This document shows, piece after piece, positions 30,145 to 40,879 of a stretch of DNA of 64,000 nucleotides. The stretch's first letter is position 1, and each line of letters begins with the position of its first letter. The stretch lies in NCBI GenBank assembly GCA_032768795.1, contig CP136494.1, positions 1,488,001 through 1,552,000 of the forward strand, read 5' to 3'. The DNA comes from Tremella fuciformis (lineage: Eukaryota > Basidiomycota > Tremellomycetes > Tremellales > Tremellaceae). The notes beneath the pieces were generated by a model. The model did not search any database. It saw only the letters and a list, made by a program, of their open reading frames with translations, and had not been told where the DNA came from. The position numbers and the translations under genes were made by a program.

Positions 30145-31057
30145 TCACTCCTCATTGACCCATTTGTCCGCCAGCTCGCCAATAAACGGCAGCCAGTATC
30201 TGCCCAGACCATCCTGCGCGTCCTTCCAAGCTCTGAAAGAGGCGAAAAGCGTGACCCCAACCGAAGCGAGGAGCAGAACCAGCCGCAGAAATGCCGGAAG
30301 TCGAATGAGGAGGTTGAAGAGCAAAATTAGCGCGAGAAGTGGGGTAGTCAATAGGGCAGATTGATAAGCTGACGATGAGCATTTGCAGAAAACTGATGAC
30401 TTTCGCCCAAATGACGCATCCTGAAGAGCACCGTCTGAGATGGCATTATTGGAGAAACGCTCACCGTGAAACCGGACGTAGTCGTTCTCTGTCTCAAGGA
30501 TGAGGAACAACAGTGCTATAATGTGAGCGAACTGGCGCGAAATCCATCATCGGGAGCGTACCCGTGACCGGTCCTCCGAGATAGGTCCCCGCCGCCATAA
30601 TGTCTATCCTCCACCCGAATCTGCTGTCCCACACATTTCTTCTGTCTTCTGCCGTCCCGTTCGCATTGCCTATACCATTACCGGATCCCGAAGAGAAAGC
30701 GCCCGATTCAGGATCGTTCGAGTATGCCTGAGGCACAGAAGTCGGATCTGCCAAACTTCCGCCTGCTTGGTACGAGTTGGCATACGAAGCGTCACTGTCC
30801 CGAGTGAGCCAGATCTCACGCTTGAGTGAGCCACCACGTACCGGTTGAACCATGGTCGCTTGGCTTTGCCTTTGCTTCGCCCACCCAGAAGGGATTTGGA
30901 GGAGTCTGAAGGGGGATCCGTCGAGGGCACATCTGGCGGCGGCTGGTCTTCCTGGTTAGCACTGCCACGAACCACGAATCGCAGAACAGGCAGTCCAGCA
31001 TCGAGGTGTTGGGGAGCTGCGAGACTGACAAGGGGAGAAATTGACACCGCCGCTCAT
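30145..31057 (-). CDS. Small DUF4870/Tic20-like membrane protein
   Basis: Exons 30368-30145, 30515-30465, 30794-30562 and a first exon ending at 30842 join in frame. The start is uncertain, probably the ATG at 31055-31057 with one more intron. The disordered Ser/Gly-rich N terminus is followed by the fungal family signature: DSRFGWRIDI, ILETENDYVRFHAYQSALL, two or three hydrophobic spans (PLLALILLFNLLI; LVLLLASVGVTLFA), FRAWKDAQ and a conserved end GELADKWVNEE. This family (UPF0132/DUF4870) has no settled function. It is divergent from the verprolin gene. Introns are 46-47 and 96 nt. Confidence 0.75.
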
Positions 31058-31324
31058 GTTTGCTCGTCTCCTGCGTTTCTTCGTTCACTGCGTAGCCCTC
31101 GCCCGCTGTTTGGGTCGCAACAAGGGAGATGTATGAACGTCTGTCGCTGCATCCTGTGACCTGATCCGGTCAGAGGCGATGACACGTGGAATATTATCCT
31201 CAAGATTAATATCGCCTTTATCCCGCACCGCTTGGCCCTGACCGAGCACGGGGGGTTGCTGTGCGTCATTCTATCAACTGCAACTCTCGACATCTTTCCA
31301 TGACCCGAGCGAAGCCATAGCGAC
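31058..31324. promoter_or_regulatory. Divergent promoter region, DUF4870 gene / verprolin
   Basis: About 270 bases between divergent start codons. No gene is seen; it should serve both promoters. Confidence 0.4.
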
Positions 31325-33113
31325 ATGAACGCGGCTTTGCTGAATCAGATTCAAGGTGAGATGGCTGTCATAGCTCAAACACGATAGTCACTGATGCTAT
31401 AGCCGGCAAGGGCCTCAAGAAGGCAGTCACAAATGACCGCTCGGCCCCAGCTGTGGAAGGCGGCAGCGGCGGCGGCGTACGCGGCGGTGGCAGCGGCGGC
31501 GGAGGAATGGGAGCTGTGAGAGCACCTCCAGTACCTGGAGTAGGTGGTGGATCAGCAGCTGCAGCAGCAGCTTCTGCACCCGATGGACCCGCTTCGCAGT
31601 TGGCGGGGTTGTTCGCCGGAGGCATGCCGACGCTGAAGAAGACAGGGGCTCGTGAGTCGACCCATCAGTCCGGCCTCCGAGCTCACATTCAGCTGGCGCG
31701 TCTACTTTACCTTCTGCGTTAAAAGTCCCAAGTCCAGCAAGAGCACCACCACGACCCAGCGCAGCGCCGCCTGCACCTCCGCCGCCGCCTGGCCGGCCAA
31801 GTGCCGCTCCACCTACACCTCCCCCTCCTCCTGGCCGACCCATCGCAGCTCCCCCCGCTCCGCCACCGCCTTCAGCGCCGTCCAGTCACGTACCTCTACC
31901 CCCACCTGCTCCTCCCGCCCCGCCTGTACCTCCTGTCAGAAGGCATGCTCTTGGTTCACAGCTCAGGATCTCAGCTTATGTGTAGTGCTCCGCCTCCACC
32001 CCGGGCACCTCCTGCGCCGCCAGCCCCTCCCATCGCACCGCCCGCTCCCCCCAGAGCACCTCCTGCTCCCCCTCGCAGTGCCCCTCCTCTTCCTCCGTCA
32101 GCTCCTCCAGCCCCTGCTCGCGGTCCACCTGCCCCTCCGGCCCCGCCTCGGCCAACCGGCTCTCCCGCACCTCCTTTGCCCTCAAGAACGCCCTCGAGGA
32201 CAGCGCCTGGGCGGAATGTCCCTCCGCCTCCGCCGCCACCTACTGGCGCACCGCGGGCTCCACCACCTCCTCCCCGTCCCACTGGTCCGCCTGCACTTCC
32301 TAGCAGACCGTCCTCAAACAGCATCTCCGGCCGAACCCTCCCTCCTCCCTTACCAAGCTCTGCTTCGAATGGGCATTTGGCTGCCCCTCTGCCTCCGAGA
32401 AGACCATCATCGACCTCCATCTCATCAGGATCCGCCTCGCCTGCTCCACCAGCGCCCCCACCGGCTCCTGCTCCTCGCCTGTTGCCGCCAAGAGCGCCAC
32501 CTCCGCCCGCGCCAACGGCATATGACGACGAGGATCAGGAGGATGACGCTCCACCGCCTCTTCCGACCGGGCGCAGTCCTGCTGCGGCCGCTTTGGCTGC
32601 TGCCGGACGAGCACGAGCATCAAGCTTTACACCGCCAGCTCCTCCACCTTTGCCCGGCGGAAGCCCTGCTCGGGCATCTCCTGTGCCTCCCCCAGCACCA
32701 CCCGGCCCAAGTCCAGCGGCTCGAGCTGTCCCTCCGCCTCCTCGTGCAGTTCCTGACTCGCCAACACCGGAGGTACCGTTCCGACCCAAGCCTGCCGGGA
32801 CTGCCTTTGCGCCTCCACCGCCACCAGCTGGTTTGTCCCCTGCAGCCAAAAGGGCGAGCGTGGCGCCCCCAATTCTGACTCCGGCGACGAATGGTGTAGA
32901 CGGCAATGGCTATGGGTCGGACGAGGAGACACCTGAACCGCCCGCAGTCGTTGGGAGTTGGACGTTCCCCATGAAAGGGATGTTTCCGCCTCCCAGACCT
33001 TTCACCGGTGGTCGGAAGTGCGTCATGCGTGTTGCGCAAGCAGACATGTGCTGATCAGCAGAACATATGCGAGCGGGAATGCCACTGGCGGAGGACGGGG
33101 CTTTGAGGGGTAG
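31325..33113 (+). CDS. VRP1: Verprolin / WIP-like actin regulator
   Basis: Binds actin through a WH2 motif and recruits WASP to cortical actin patches for endocytosis. Exon 1 (31325-31355) encodes MNAALLNQIQ, and exon 2 (from 31403) continues AGKGLKKAVTNDRSAP, together a clear WH2 domain at the N terminus. A Gly-rich linker and very long runs of PPAPP, PPPPR and similar SH3/profilin ligands follow. The C terminus (SWTFPMKGMFPPPRPFTGGRK, then after a 44 nt intron at 33018-33061 TYASGNATGGGRGFEG) matches the WASP-binding end of verprolins. At least two further introns lie within 31650-31980; their exact junctions are uncertain because the proline-rich sequence is open in several frames. The pogo element starts 119 bases after the stop. 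Confidence 0.88.
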
Positions 33114-33231
33114 TGCACAGCTATGGTCGTCTCGTATGCATGGTAATCTCGGTCGGTCATGTTTTGGAATTCCAGATAACGGTGAAACGAAAGAGATTGC
33201 GTGACGGAGTCGTGCCTGAAATCAATGACTA

Positions 33232-33272
33232 ACGTCAACCACCCCCTTTATGGACACCCCCCCTTTATGGAC
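33232..33272 (+). repeat. Pogo left terminal inverted repeat
   Basis: A 41 bp repeat matching the reverse complement of 52058-52098. It contains two copies of the CTTTATGGAC core. Confidence 0.9.
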
Positions 33273-34344
33273 GACACGTCAACATCCCTTCATCATTTCG
33301 CGTTGTTGACATCTACCTTTTCGCGCTCGTCTCACGATCATGCAGACCGGCTCGGATGCGGCCCGCCAGGCCGCCGTCGATGCTTACAAGGCAGGGCTTG
33401 CTGATTATACCAAGAACTCCCCAAGTTTACGCGATTTGGCAGCTCAAACCGGCGTCCCAAGATCCACCATCCACAACCGCATGAAATCGGGCGCACAGGA
33501 TCACAAGACGGCTGCAGCGCACCTTCAAGCCATGACACCGGCTGAGGAGACGTCTCTGGTGGACTACATTTGTCGCATGTCGCTCATCGGCCATCCACCC
33601 GCTCATGAGGAGATCCATGACGTCGCGAATTACCTCCGTCGTTCTCGGTTGTCGACCACGCCTGTCGAGATCACGCCGACATCGTCTCTGTCGTCCTCAG
33701 TTCCTCTGCTTGGCAAGAACTGGATCGACAAGTTCCGCCGCCGTCACCCCGACGTCGTATCTACATGGACACGCGCTCTTGACACCGCTCGGATCGACGG
33801 CGAGGCCCCAGAGAAGCTGGTGGCCTGGTTCGCAGAGCTGCGCGACCTATACGATCGTCACCATTATGAGGCGGGCAACATCTACAACATGGACGAGACG
33901 GGCTTCGCGATCGGCGCCACGCAGTCAACTCGCGTCCTGACGGTCTTCGCCAATGGCCGCAGAGGTAAAGCACCCAAAGCCGACCACCGCGGCGAGTGGA
34001 CGACATCCATTGAATGCGTGTCGGCGGACGGCAGGGCCCTGCAGCCGCTCGTCATCCTCAAGGGGAAGGGCGAATTCAATCCTGCGTGGTTGCCTGTGGA
34101 GCACAGAGGACTGGCGCAGGGCTGGACATGGGCTGCGAGCAACACAGGCTGGAGCAACGATTACCTGGGCCTCAAATGGCTCCGCGACGTCTTCATCCCG
34201 TCGACAACGCCTACTCTGACGGCCAGACCGACCGCACAGCGTCCCCGTCCCCGTCGACTGCTCATAGTCGATGGCCACGGCAGCCACGTGCGATCCACGT
34301 TCATCGGGCTCTGCATCGAGAACGACATTGATCTCATGATCTTA

Positions 34345-35116
34345 TGTCAGGAAACCGACACGGCATCCTGACCACGAGACTACCACGAGGCAACTTCCGA
34401 CGGAAACATCCAAAGGATCCTACGAACCGAAGAACGTGAGTACGATAGAACCGTCACTATTAGTCACGAATAACTACGACTTGCTCTTGAAAGCGCTGGA
34501 ACAACCTGGAGAACGATAGAAGGATACGTCTCAGTCTTCCATCGGCCGAGTTGAGATAGGAACGCACGCAAGGACAAGAGTCAGGTCCACGATAACGGAG
34601 GATAGAGTTATCTCACAGTCAGGGCCACGGGGCGGAGACCGAGGACGATAAGGACGACGACGGGCACGCAAGGAGATTAGATGCAAGCCAGCGCGGAGAG
34701 AAGACGATAGAAGAGAAGAGAGACGACGAGAGAATACTAGAGAGTATTGGGAACGAGTAGAAGCGACTAGGAGAACGATGGAACGATCCACGAAGGACGA
34801 TGCTAGAAGGATCAGAGTGAGAGCGGGCGAGAGTCAGCAGATACTTAAGAAGGAAGATCGCAGAGGAAGTTCCTCAGCGATCTAGTTAACTAGTCCTCTA
34901 GATAGAACGTCTACTTAGAGAATCGACCGTACCAGTGACGAGAGATAGATAAGTGAAGTGAGTCTTGATCGCTCCTCACCCAGCTTGGTTCCACTCTACT
35001 CTTGTTCGTTACTATCTGTTACGAATAGTCGTTAATAGTTAGCAGCTTGAACCGATAGATTGATTTAGGTGAGCTTTAGTTGGATCTAATACAGGTCACC
35101 GGGTACAGGTCTGACA
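34345..35116 (+). repeat. Element C 5' LTR (772 bp)
   Basis: It has TGTCAG/CTGACA ends. An A/T-rich TATA-like patch (ATACTTAAG, about 34841-34849) lies about 27 nt before AGCGATCTAGTTA (34876-34888), the segment complementary to the primer-binding site and the likely transcript start. Confidence 0.95.
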
Positions 35117-35118
35117 GA

Positions 35119-35131
35119 TAACTAGATCGCT
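35119..35131 (+). promoter_or_regulatory. Element C primer-binding site, self-priming type
   Basis: TAACTAGATCGCT, two bases after the 5' LTR, is perfectly complementary over 13 nt to the LTR segment 34876-34888. This is the arrangement of self-primed Ty3/gypsy elements, in which the RNA 5' end serves as primer. The role is inferred. Confidence 0.65.
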
Positions 35132-35165
35132 CATATCCTTCGACAAGCCACCAAATCAAGACGAC

Positions 35166-36410
35166 ATGTCTTCTGCACCTGCGACCGGGTACGGCCTTAG
35201 GAACCGAGGCGCGACAGGCAATCCCGACGCAGAGCATGAGCTGATCACTCCTCCCACTGGGACTACCACGGAGGAAGGAGAAGGAGCCCAAGGTACACCA
35301 GGCGTGTACGAGCCAGGCGCTCAAGAAGACACGATGGAGTCTACCCAGGATGATGGGCTCTCTTCGATCAGGACCCAACTCGATAAGATTGGTGAGGCAC
35401 TATTGCTGTTGAGTCAGAATCAAAGGATGATGGCTGAGCATCGAGTGAACCAATTCGAGACTAATACGAACAAATCGAACAACAAGGAACCAAAGGTCAA
35501 CTCTCCGGACGAGTATCAAGGAGAAAGGAACAAGCTCACCGGATTCCTGACGCAGTGTCAGCTGGTCTTCGACTTACAACCAGCCCGATACGCCACCGAC
35601 TATGCCAAGATCCGATATATGATATCGTTCTTTAGGAAGGCGCCATTGCACTCTATTGAGGCGCACTTAGCTAAGGATGTCGACGATCAGCCTAGATGGC
35701 TTCACGATTACGGGTTGTTTATCAAACACATCAAACGAACCTACGGAGATCCAGATGAAGTTCATACAGCCGAACGGAAACTATTAGCGATCCAACAAAA
35801 GTCTTCTGTTACGAATTACTTTGCAGAGTTCGAACAGTTATCATCATTGCTGGATTGGCCCGATTCGGTCCTCATCGCCAAGGCTAGGGAAGGCTTGAAG
35901 CCCTCTCTCAAGGACGCCATCGCTACCAAGGTGGAGGAAATCCCTAAGACCTGGAACGACTTTGTCACGGTGATCACGAGACTTGATGAACGCATGTTCG
36001 AGCGGGAACAAGAGAAGAAGAACGAACAAGGACGCCCAGAGAGGCACGAACAACGACAAATAGAGACGAATAGTGGGCGAGTGCGACCAACCGTTACCAG
36101 TTTTAACCGCTCATCAGAAACCAGCACAGTCAAGAGCACTCAGCCACCGCGTGCGACCACCCCATGGAATGGCAACCCATTTGCGGGCCTGGGTATGCGA
36201 CCACGCCTGAGTGAGTTCGAGAAGCAGAGACGAAGGGATTCGGGCTTATGCTTTTCCTGCGGACAGAGTGGTCATCAGGCCAAGGACTGTTCGCAATCGA
36301 CGCGATCTCAAGGAACGGTGGTCTCTTCCAATGCTACGAACACCTACCAGCGTACCACGACCCCTTCTACGAGCTCGCAACAGTCAAAAGTAAGCGCCCC
36401 GTCGAATTGA
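35166..36410 (+). CDS. gag: Element C Gag
   Basis: A 414-codon frame starting MSSAPATGYGLRNRG. It has an N-terminal predicted coiled coil (RTQLDKIGEALLLLSQNQ), the Ty3-type capsid region (PDEYQGERNKLTGFLTQCQL, then YGDPDEVHTAERKL) and one CCHC knuckle (CFSCGQSGHQAKDC) before a Ser/Thr-rich end. It is intact. Pol lies in the -1 frame and is open from 36248, giving a 163 nt overlap in which no canonical slippery heptamer was found. Confidence 0.92.
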   Translation: MSSAPATGYGLRNRGATGNPDAEHELITPPTGTTTEEGEGAQGTPGVYEPGAQEDTMESTQDDGLSSIRTQLDKIGEALLLLSQNQRMMAEHRVNQFETNTNKSNNKEPKVNSPDEYQGERNKLTGFLTQCQLVFDLQPARYATDYAKIRYMISFFRKAPLHSIEAHLAKDVDDQPRWLHDYGLFIKHIKRTYGDPDEVHTAERKLLAIQQKSSVTNYFAEFEQLSSLLDWPDSVLIAKAREGLKPSLKDAIATKVEEIPKTWNDFVTVITRLDERMFEREQEKKNEQGRPERHEQRQIETNSGRVRPTVTSFNRSSETSTVKSTQPPRATTPWNGNPFAGLGMRPRLSEFEKQRRRDSGLCFSCGQSGHQAKDCSQSTRSQGTVVSSNATNTYQRTTTPSTSSQQSKVSAPSN

Positions 36411-38144
36411 GAGGGAGTCGGGGCTCAAACAAACCTCTCACTCTAGGTGCGGCATTCGAGAATTATAACGGAACAGAATTTATTGGGGACGAACTACTAC
36501 CAAAAAGATCAATTGTATGCTACGATAACATGACCGAGAATCTACGATTGAGGGTACTCCTAACTGGCGGCCGGGCAAAGCTCCAGTGCGGATTCCCTTC
36601 CTTATATTGCCGACAAGGATATCTCTCCAACATCCTGTTCGACACTGGAGCCAGCTCCTGCTTTGTCGACTGGAGGTCAGAGATAGCCCAGACCTTAAAC
36701 CACACCGTGATCGAACGACCCAAACACGTAGTAATGTTTGATGGACGTACAAGCGCGTTTGGTCTGGTTCACACCTATATCGACACGAACATCCAACTTC
36801 ATCCCGAATATCCCCCAATAGATGTCAAATTGCTTGTGACAGAATTAAATGGGGCCGACATTGTATTGGGATGGCCGTGGATGGCCGAGAACGGAGTAAC
36901 CATTGATGCGAGGCATGGATGGGCTGAGTTCCCGTGCACTCCTGTGGTGAGAAAACCACACAGACGAAAAGGGAAGGCTTACAGGAAGCCCTATGCGTCC
37001 GGGACGACCTATCCCAACAACATCGAGATCGCGGAAAGCGGCAATCGATGGAGACCGATCTCAGTAACCCAGGAAGGTTCTGGTGAGGCCGGAATAAGCA
37101 ACGATGGCAAAGGAGCAACAGAAACGAATAGCTACGAAGAAGCGCCAATGGCGGACGATCCTCTTGAAAGGGCTGGGACGGAAGACGGGACTCCCGTACT
37201 CAGTGACCCTTCTACGATGAATGATGAGTCAAGCGATGATTCTAGTGGAATCTACGACGATTACAAATACGGCAAGGATGAAGCCGGAACCGATCCGGAG
37301 GACTGGACGGCAATCGAAGATTTGCAAGATGTGACTATTTGGAACAAATGGGGACGAATAGCACTTGAGGAGAAAGAATACGACCAAACAAGGGTAGAGG
37401 TGAACGGAGTAACCGCCAGTGAGAGCGACTCGTACACGACCTTGAACGAGAAAGAACAGTCTTCGGCAAAGGAAAGCAAGATTCCAGAGGCCTACCAAGG
37501 ATGGGAAGACTTGTTTGAAGAACCGAGTGGGTCGGCAGCGCTGCCGCCACATCGACAGTACGACCACAGGATAGAACTAAAGGAGGGAGGTAAGCTGCCT
37601 CTTGCTCCTCTCTATCAACTATCTCCGAAAGAAAAGAACGCCTTACACGAATACTTGGAAAAGGAGAAGGCGGAAGGAAAGATATACCATTCGTTATCAC
37701 CTTATGGATCGCCGGCGTTCTTTGTCCCGAAGAAAGACGGACGCTTACGACTAGTCGTGGACTATCGCAAGCTAAATGAAGCCACAGTAAATAGCGCCTA
37801 TCCGTTACCATTAATCTCGCAGATCTTGGCAGATCTACGTGACGCACGGTTCTACACGAAGCTGGATTTGGCAGGGGCCTATCAGCTGGTGCGGATGGCT
37901 GAAGGACACGAACACCTGACAGCGTTCAGGACTATCTTTGGTATGTTCGAGTCCACTGTGATGAGGGATGGCCTAAAAGGGGCTCCCGCAACGTTCCAAC
38001 ATTTTATGAACGATATATTTTCGGAACTAATAGGGAAAGGTGTCTACGTATATATCGACGACATTCTCATTTACGCGAAAACGGTTGAAGAACTTCGAGC
38101 TCTTACCAAGACAGTCTTCGATATACTACGACAATGGGAGCTTC

Positions 38145-38809
38145 TGTTACGACTCGAACCCGGCGGCCTTGAGGTCCGGCGACGAGTAGACGGCGGTTGT
38201 CGTAATGTGGCAAGCTCGGGTTGCACCGAAGGCGAAGGGGGTACAACCACTGAACCTGTGGCTTGGTCGGACGGCGTAGTAGAGTCGACAATCCACGAAG
38301 GCCACGGTGTGGATGTCGATGCTCGAAGTGCTCGAAGGATCCCACGGAGATAGGCGTCGTGGCGAGCGAAGGTAAAGACGAAGCGAGCGAAGGGAGGCTC
38401 GGTGCAAGGCTCTAAGACTAGGTGTAACTTGCGATAGATTGATCCTTGGGGAGAAGGATCAAGAAGTAGGCTCTTTATATATGTCTACGGGCTGGGTGGC
38501 AAATCCGTGTGCGCAACTCCTTCACCTGGAGTTGCCACTCACTCCACCTGACTCCGGGCTGGTGCCACCTTGGCGCCAGTACGGGCCGGCCTGGGTTCCT
38601 AGTTCCACTCGGGGTCACCTGGCGTCACCTGACTTCACCTGGCGTCACCTGGCATTCCCTGATTCCACCTGGCGTCACCTGGCGGTAGACCCTTCCAGTG
38701 TTCCATCTTGGAGAGTGAACCCTTCCGGTATTCCAGCTTGGGGTGTTGCGATCCGGGTGGCGGACGGTCGGGGGCCTGTATGGGTGGCAACGGTGACCGG
38801 ATCGTAACA
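38145..38809 (-). repeat. B2 3' LTR (665 bp)
   Basis: Same ends as the B1 LTR but with one copy of the 30 bp unit instead of two. The transcript-start segment lies at about 38434-38447. Confidence 0.95.
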
Positions 38810-39171
38810 GTATCCCCCCTCTCGTAGTCGCGAGCTCCTGCGAGCGTAGGAGGTCGATGTGTGTAGAGGGTATTCGAAAGAGGGTGCTGGGTCGAGTTGA
38901 ATGCATGTATGTCGGAGTGTCGAAGCTGTCGATGTCGAAGGGATGCGTGCATGTTGTTGAAGGTGTCTTTGGCGGATGCATGCATGCATTGTCGAATGTG
39001 TCGCATGCATTGTTGGAAATAATGCATGTAATTGTTGAATTTCGGAATATTTTGCGGATTTAATCGGTTAAATCCGAAAATGCGAAGTCAAATTTGGTGG
39101 GTGGCCAAATTCACTTTGACGTTGTATTTCTCTCGAAGTCAAATCGAAGTCGGGTCGAAGTCGAATCGAAG

Positions 39172-39673
39172 ATGAGCGAAGAAACCTCCGAAGTGAGTCG
39201 AACTTGTCGAAGTTAATTGTCGTGGTTGCTGATATTCGAAGGTGTCGAAGACTGTCGCGAGCCGACTTGCGAAGGTTGATTCGACTATCGCATCGGGTGT
39301 TGAACGCCTCGGAGACGAACGATGTGTACGATGCTCGAAGGGCAATCGAACTTGCATTGCGCCTTCGAACGAGCTCATTGCGAAGCGGATCGAAGAGGGC
39401 TCGAAGATCCTTCCGAAGTGTGCGCAGTGTCACAACGATTCGAAAGGGTGCTCCTTTGCACCTACGACTTCGAAGAAGCGCAAGGTTGAATCCGAAGATG
39501 ACGCGTCTGCGATCATCGAAGCGATCGAAGTCCTGATCGAACAGGCGCAGAAGCGACTTGCGACTACGAAGATGAAGAAGCGTCGAAGGGTCGAAGTCGA
39601 AAGGTCGATTGCGATATTGAGGGACAAGTTCGATATCGAAGAGGACGAAGGCGAAGGCGAAGACTCCGAGTAG
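39172..39673 (+). CDS. B2 antisense gene 1: six-cysteine cluster protein with SV40-like NLS
   Basis: Counterpart of 7539-8040. Exon 1 is 39172-39192 and exon 2 is 39242-39673, with the intron kept. Cysteine cluster, SKKRKVE signal and acidic tail are all conserved. Differences from B1 are few and mostly conservative (for example IGDERCARC to LGDERCVRC, KMKKRRRLEV to KMKKRRRVEV), with no stop or frameshift. Conservation of frame in two copies that diverge elsewhere argues for a functional product. Confidence 0.7.
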
Positions 39674-39990
39674 ATAGTGAATAGGTACGATGATGGTCGA
39701 GTATGAAATTCGATGGGGTCGAAGGTGATGTTCGAAGATGCGTAGCCTTGGTTGGCTGCGTGGCCTTGCGACCATTGGGTGCGCTTTGGGTCGAAGTCGC
39801 AAGGGCGGGTCGTACCGTAGTGTCGTAGTATGTCGATGTGGCCATGGTGGCGTCACATGGATTGTGCCGGTGTTCCCCGGTGTCAGGTGGGGCCTCCGGT
39901 GTTGTGATAAGGCGATGGGGATATAAGGGGGTCGATATTTTGAAAGGATCCCCAAGTGGAGTCGCACTCCTTCGAAAGTCTTCGAATACG

Positions 39991-40834
39991 ATGTCGGGAT
40001 CATTCGATAATGTCGATTGGAACTTCGTTCTGTCGCAGCTGGCGCAGCAACCTGTCGAAGCCTTCTTGTCGTTTGTTGGTCGAAGACTGTTGAGGTAGGT
40101 GATCGAAGGGTGCTGATGGGCTAGACTGGTGATGGTACGATCAATCCTTCGATGTTGAACCAGGCTGTTGCGGAAACCGATGAAGGTCGTTTCGAACCAT
40201 TGGCTTCGGGCGAGTTCGAGCCATTTGCCTCTGTGTCGAATGGCAGCGAATATGTTCCTTCCCAAGTTGCGCAGGAGACAGCTTCTACTGTCGCAGCTGG
40301 CACGTCGGGTATGTCGGAGACCACTGTTCGACGACATCAGCGACTTGAGGATATCAAGCGCTTCGGTATCGTTCTTCGAAACAAGTGCGACAATTGTGCA
40401 AGCACGAAGCGTGTTCACCCCGATTGCGTACAGTATGGCGCAGGCACCCATTGTATGAGGTGCTATGCCCAAGGTCTCAGGTGTTCGCTTGTCGGAGGAG
40501 AAGGTTCGATCCAAGGTTCGGTGGGCTCGAGCCTGTCGAATACCACTGTTGAAGGGTTGCCTATTCAACAGGTTGGTGGGATGTTCGAGTTGCTAGTTCG
40601 AGTGTTGATCCAGTGTAGGTCCCAGAGGTGTTGAACTTTGCTTCGACGGCAATTGGACCTCAATTCGGTATTCGAGGTGATGTGTCGAACTTGCGATTGC
40701 AGTTGGCGGAGTTCCAGTCGCAGTTGGACGAGTATCATCGAGCTTGTTTGGCGAGGGAGTTGGCGGCGTCTTCGGAGAGGGCCAAGCTTCTACAGACGCT
40801 TGGAACAATTCTCTCCTATCTTCGAAATGCGTAG
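39991..40834 (+). CDS. B2 antisense gene 2: six-cysteine cluster and coiled-coil protein
   Basis: Counterpart of 8358-9201 with the same three-exon reading (39991-40074, 40125-40571, 40619-40834) and the same GTTGGT donors. The cluster CDNC...CMRC...CSL and the coiled-coil end are unchanged; substitutions are scattered (N to S in CANTKR, and V to M and V to L in sequence that I read as intron). It is tail to tail with pol. Confidence 0.65.
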
Positions 40835-40879
40835 TTGTCGTGTTGTGATCTCGTAGTTGTTTACTCCTTTGCTCGAAGA

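Noticed and set aside
31652..32878. A long alternative frame within the verprolin gene
   Set aside because: The proline-rich DNA is open in several frames; only the frame giving the WH2 start and the RPFTGGRK end fits the family.
34531..34791. An 86-codon minus-strand frame in the C LTRs (also at 50719-50979)
   Set aside because: It lies across the LTR, has low complexity and no family, and is identical only because the LTRs are identical.
36391..36446. Possible intron joining gag and pol in element C
   Set aside because: Splicing GTAAGC to CTCTAG would put pol in the wrong frame and meet a stop.
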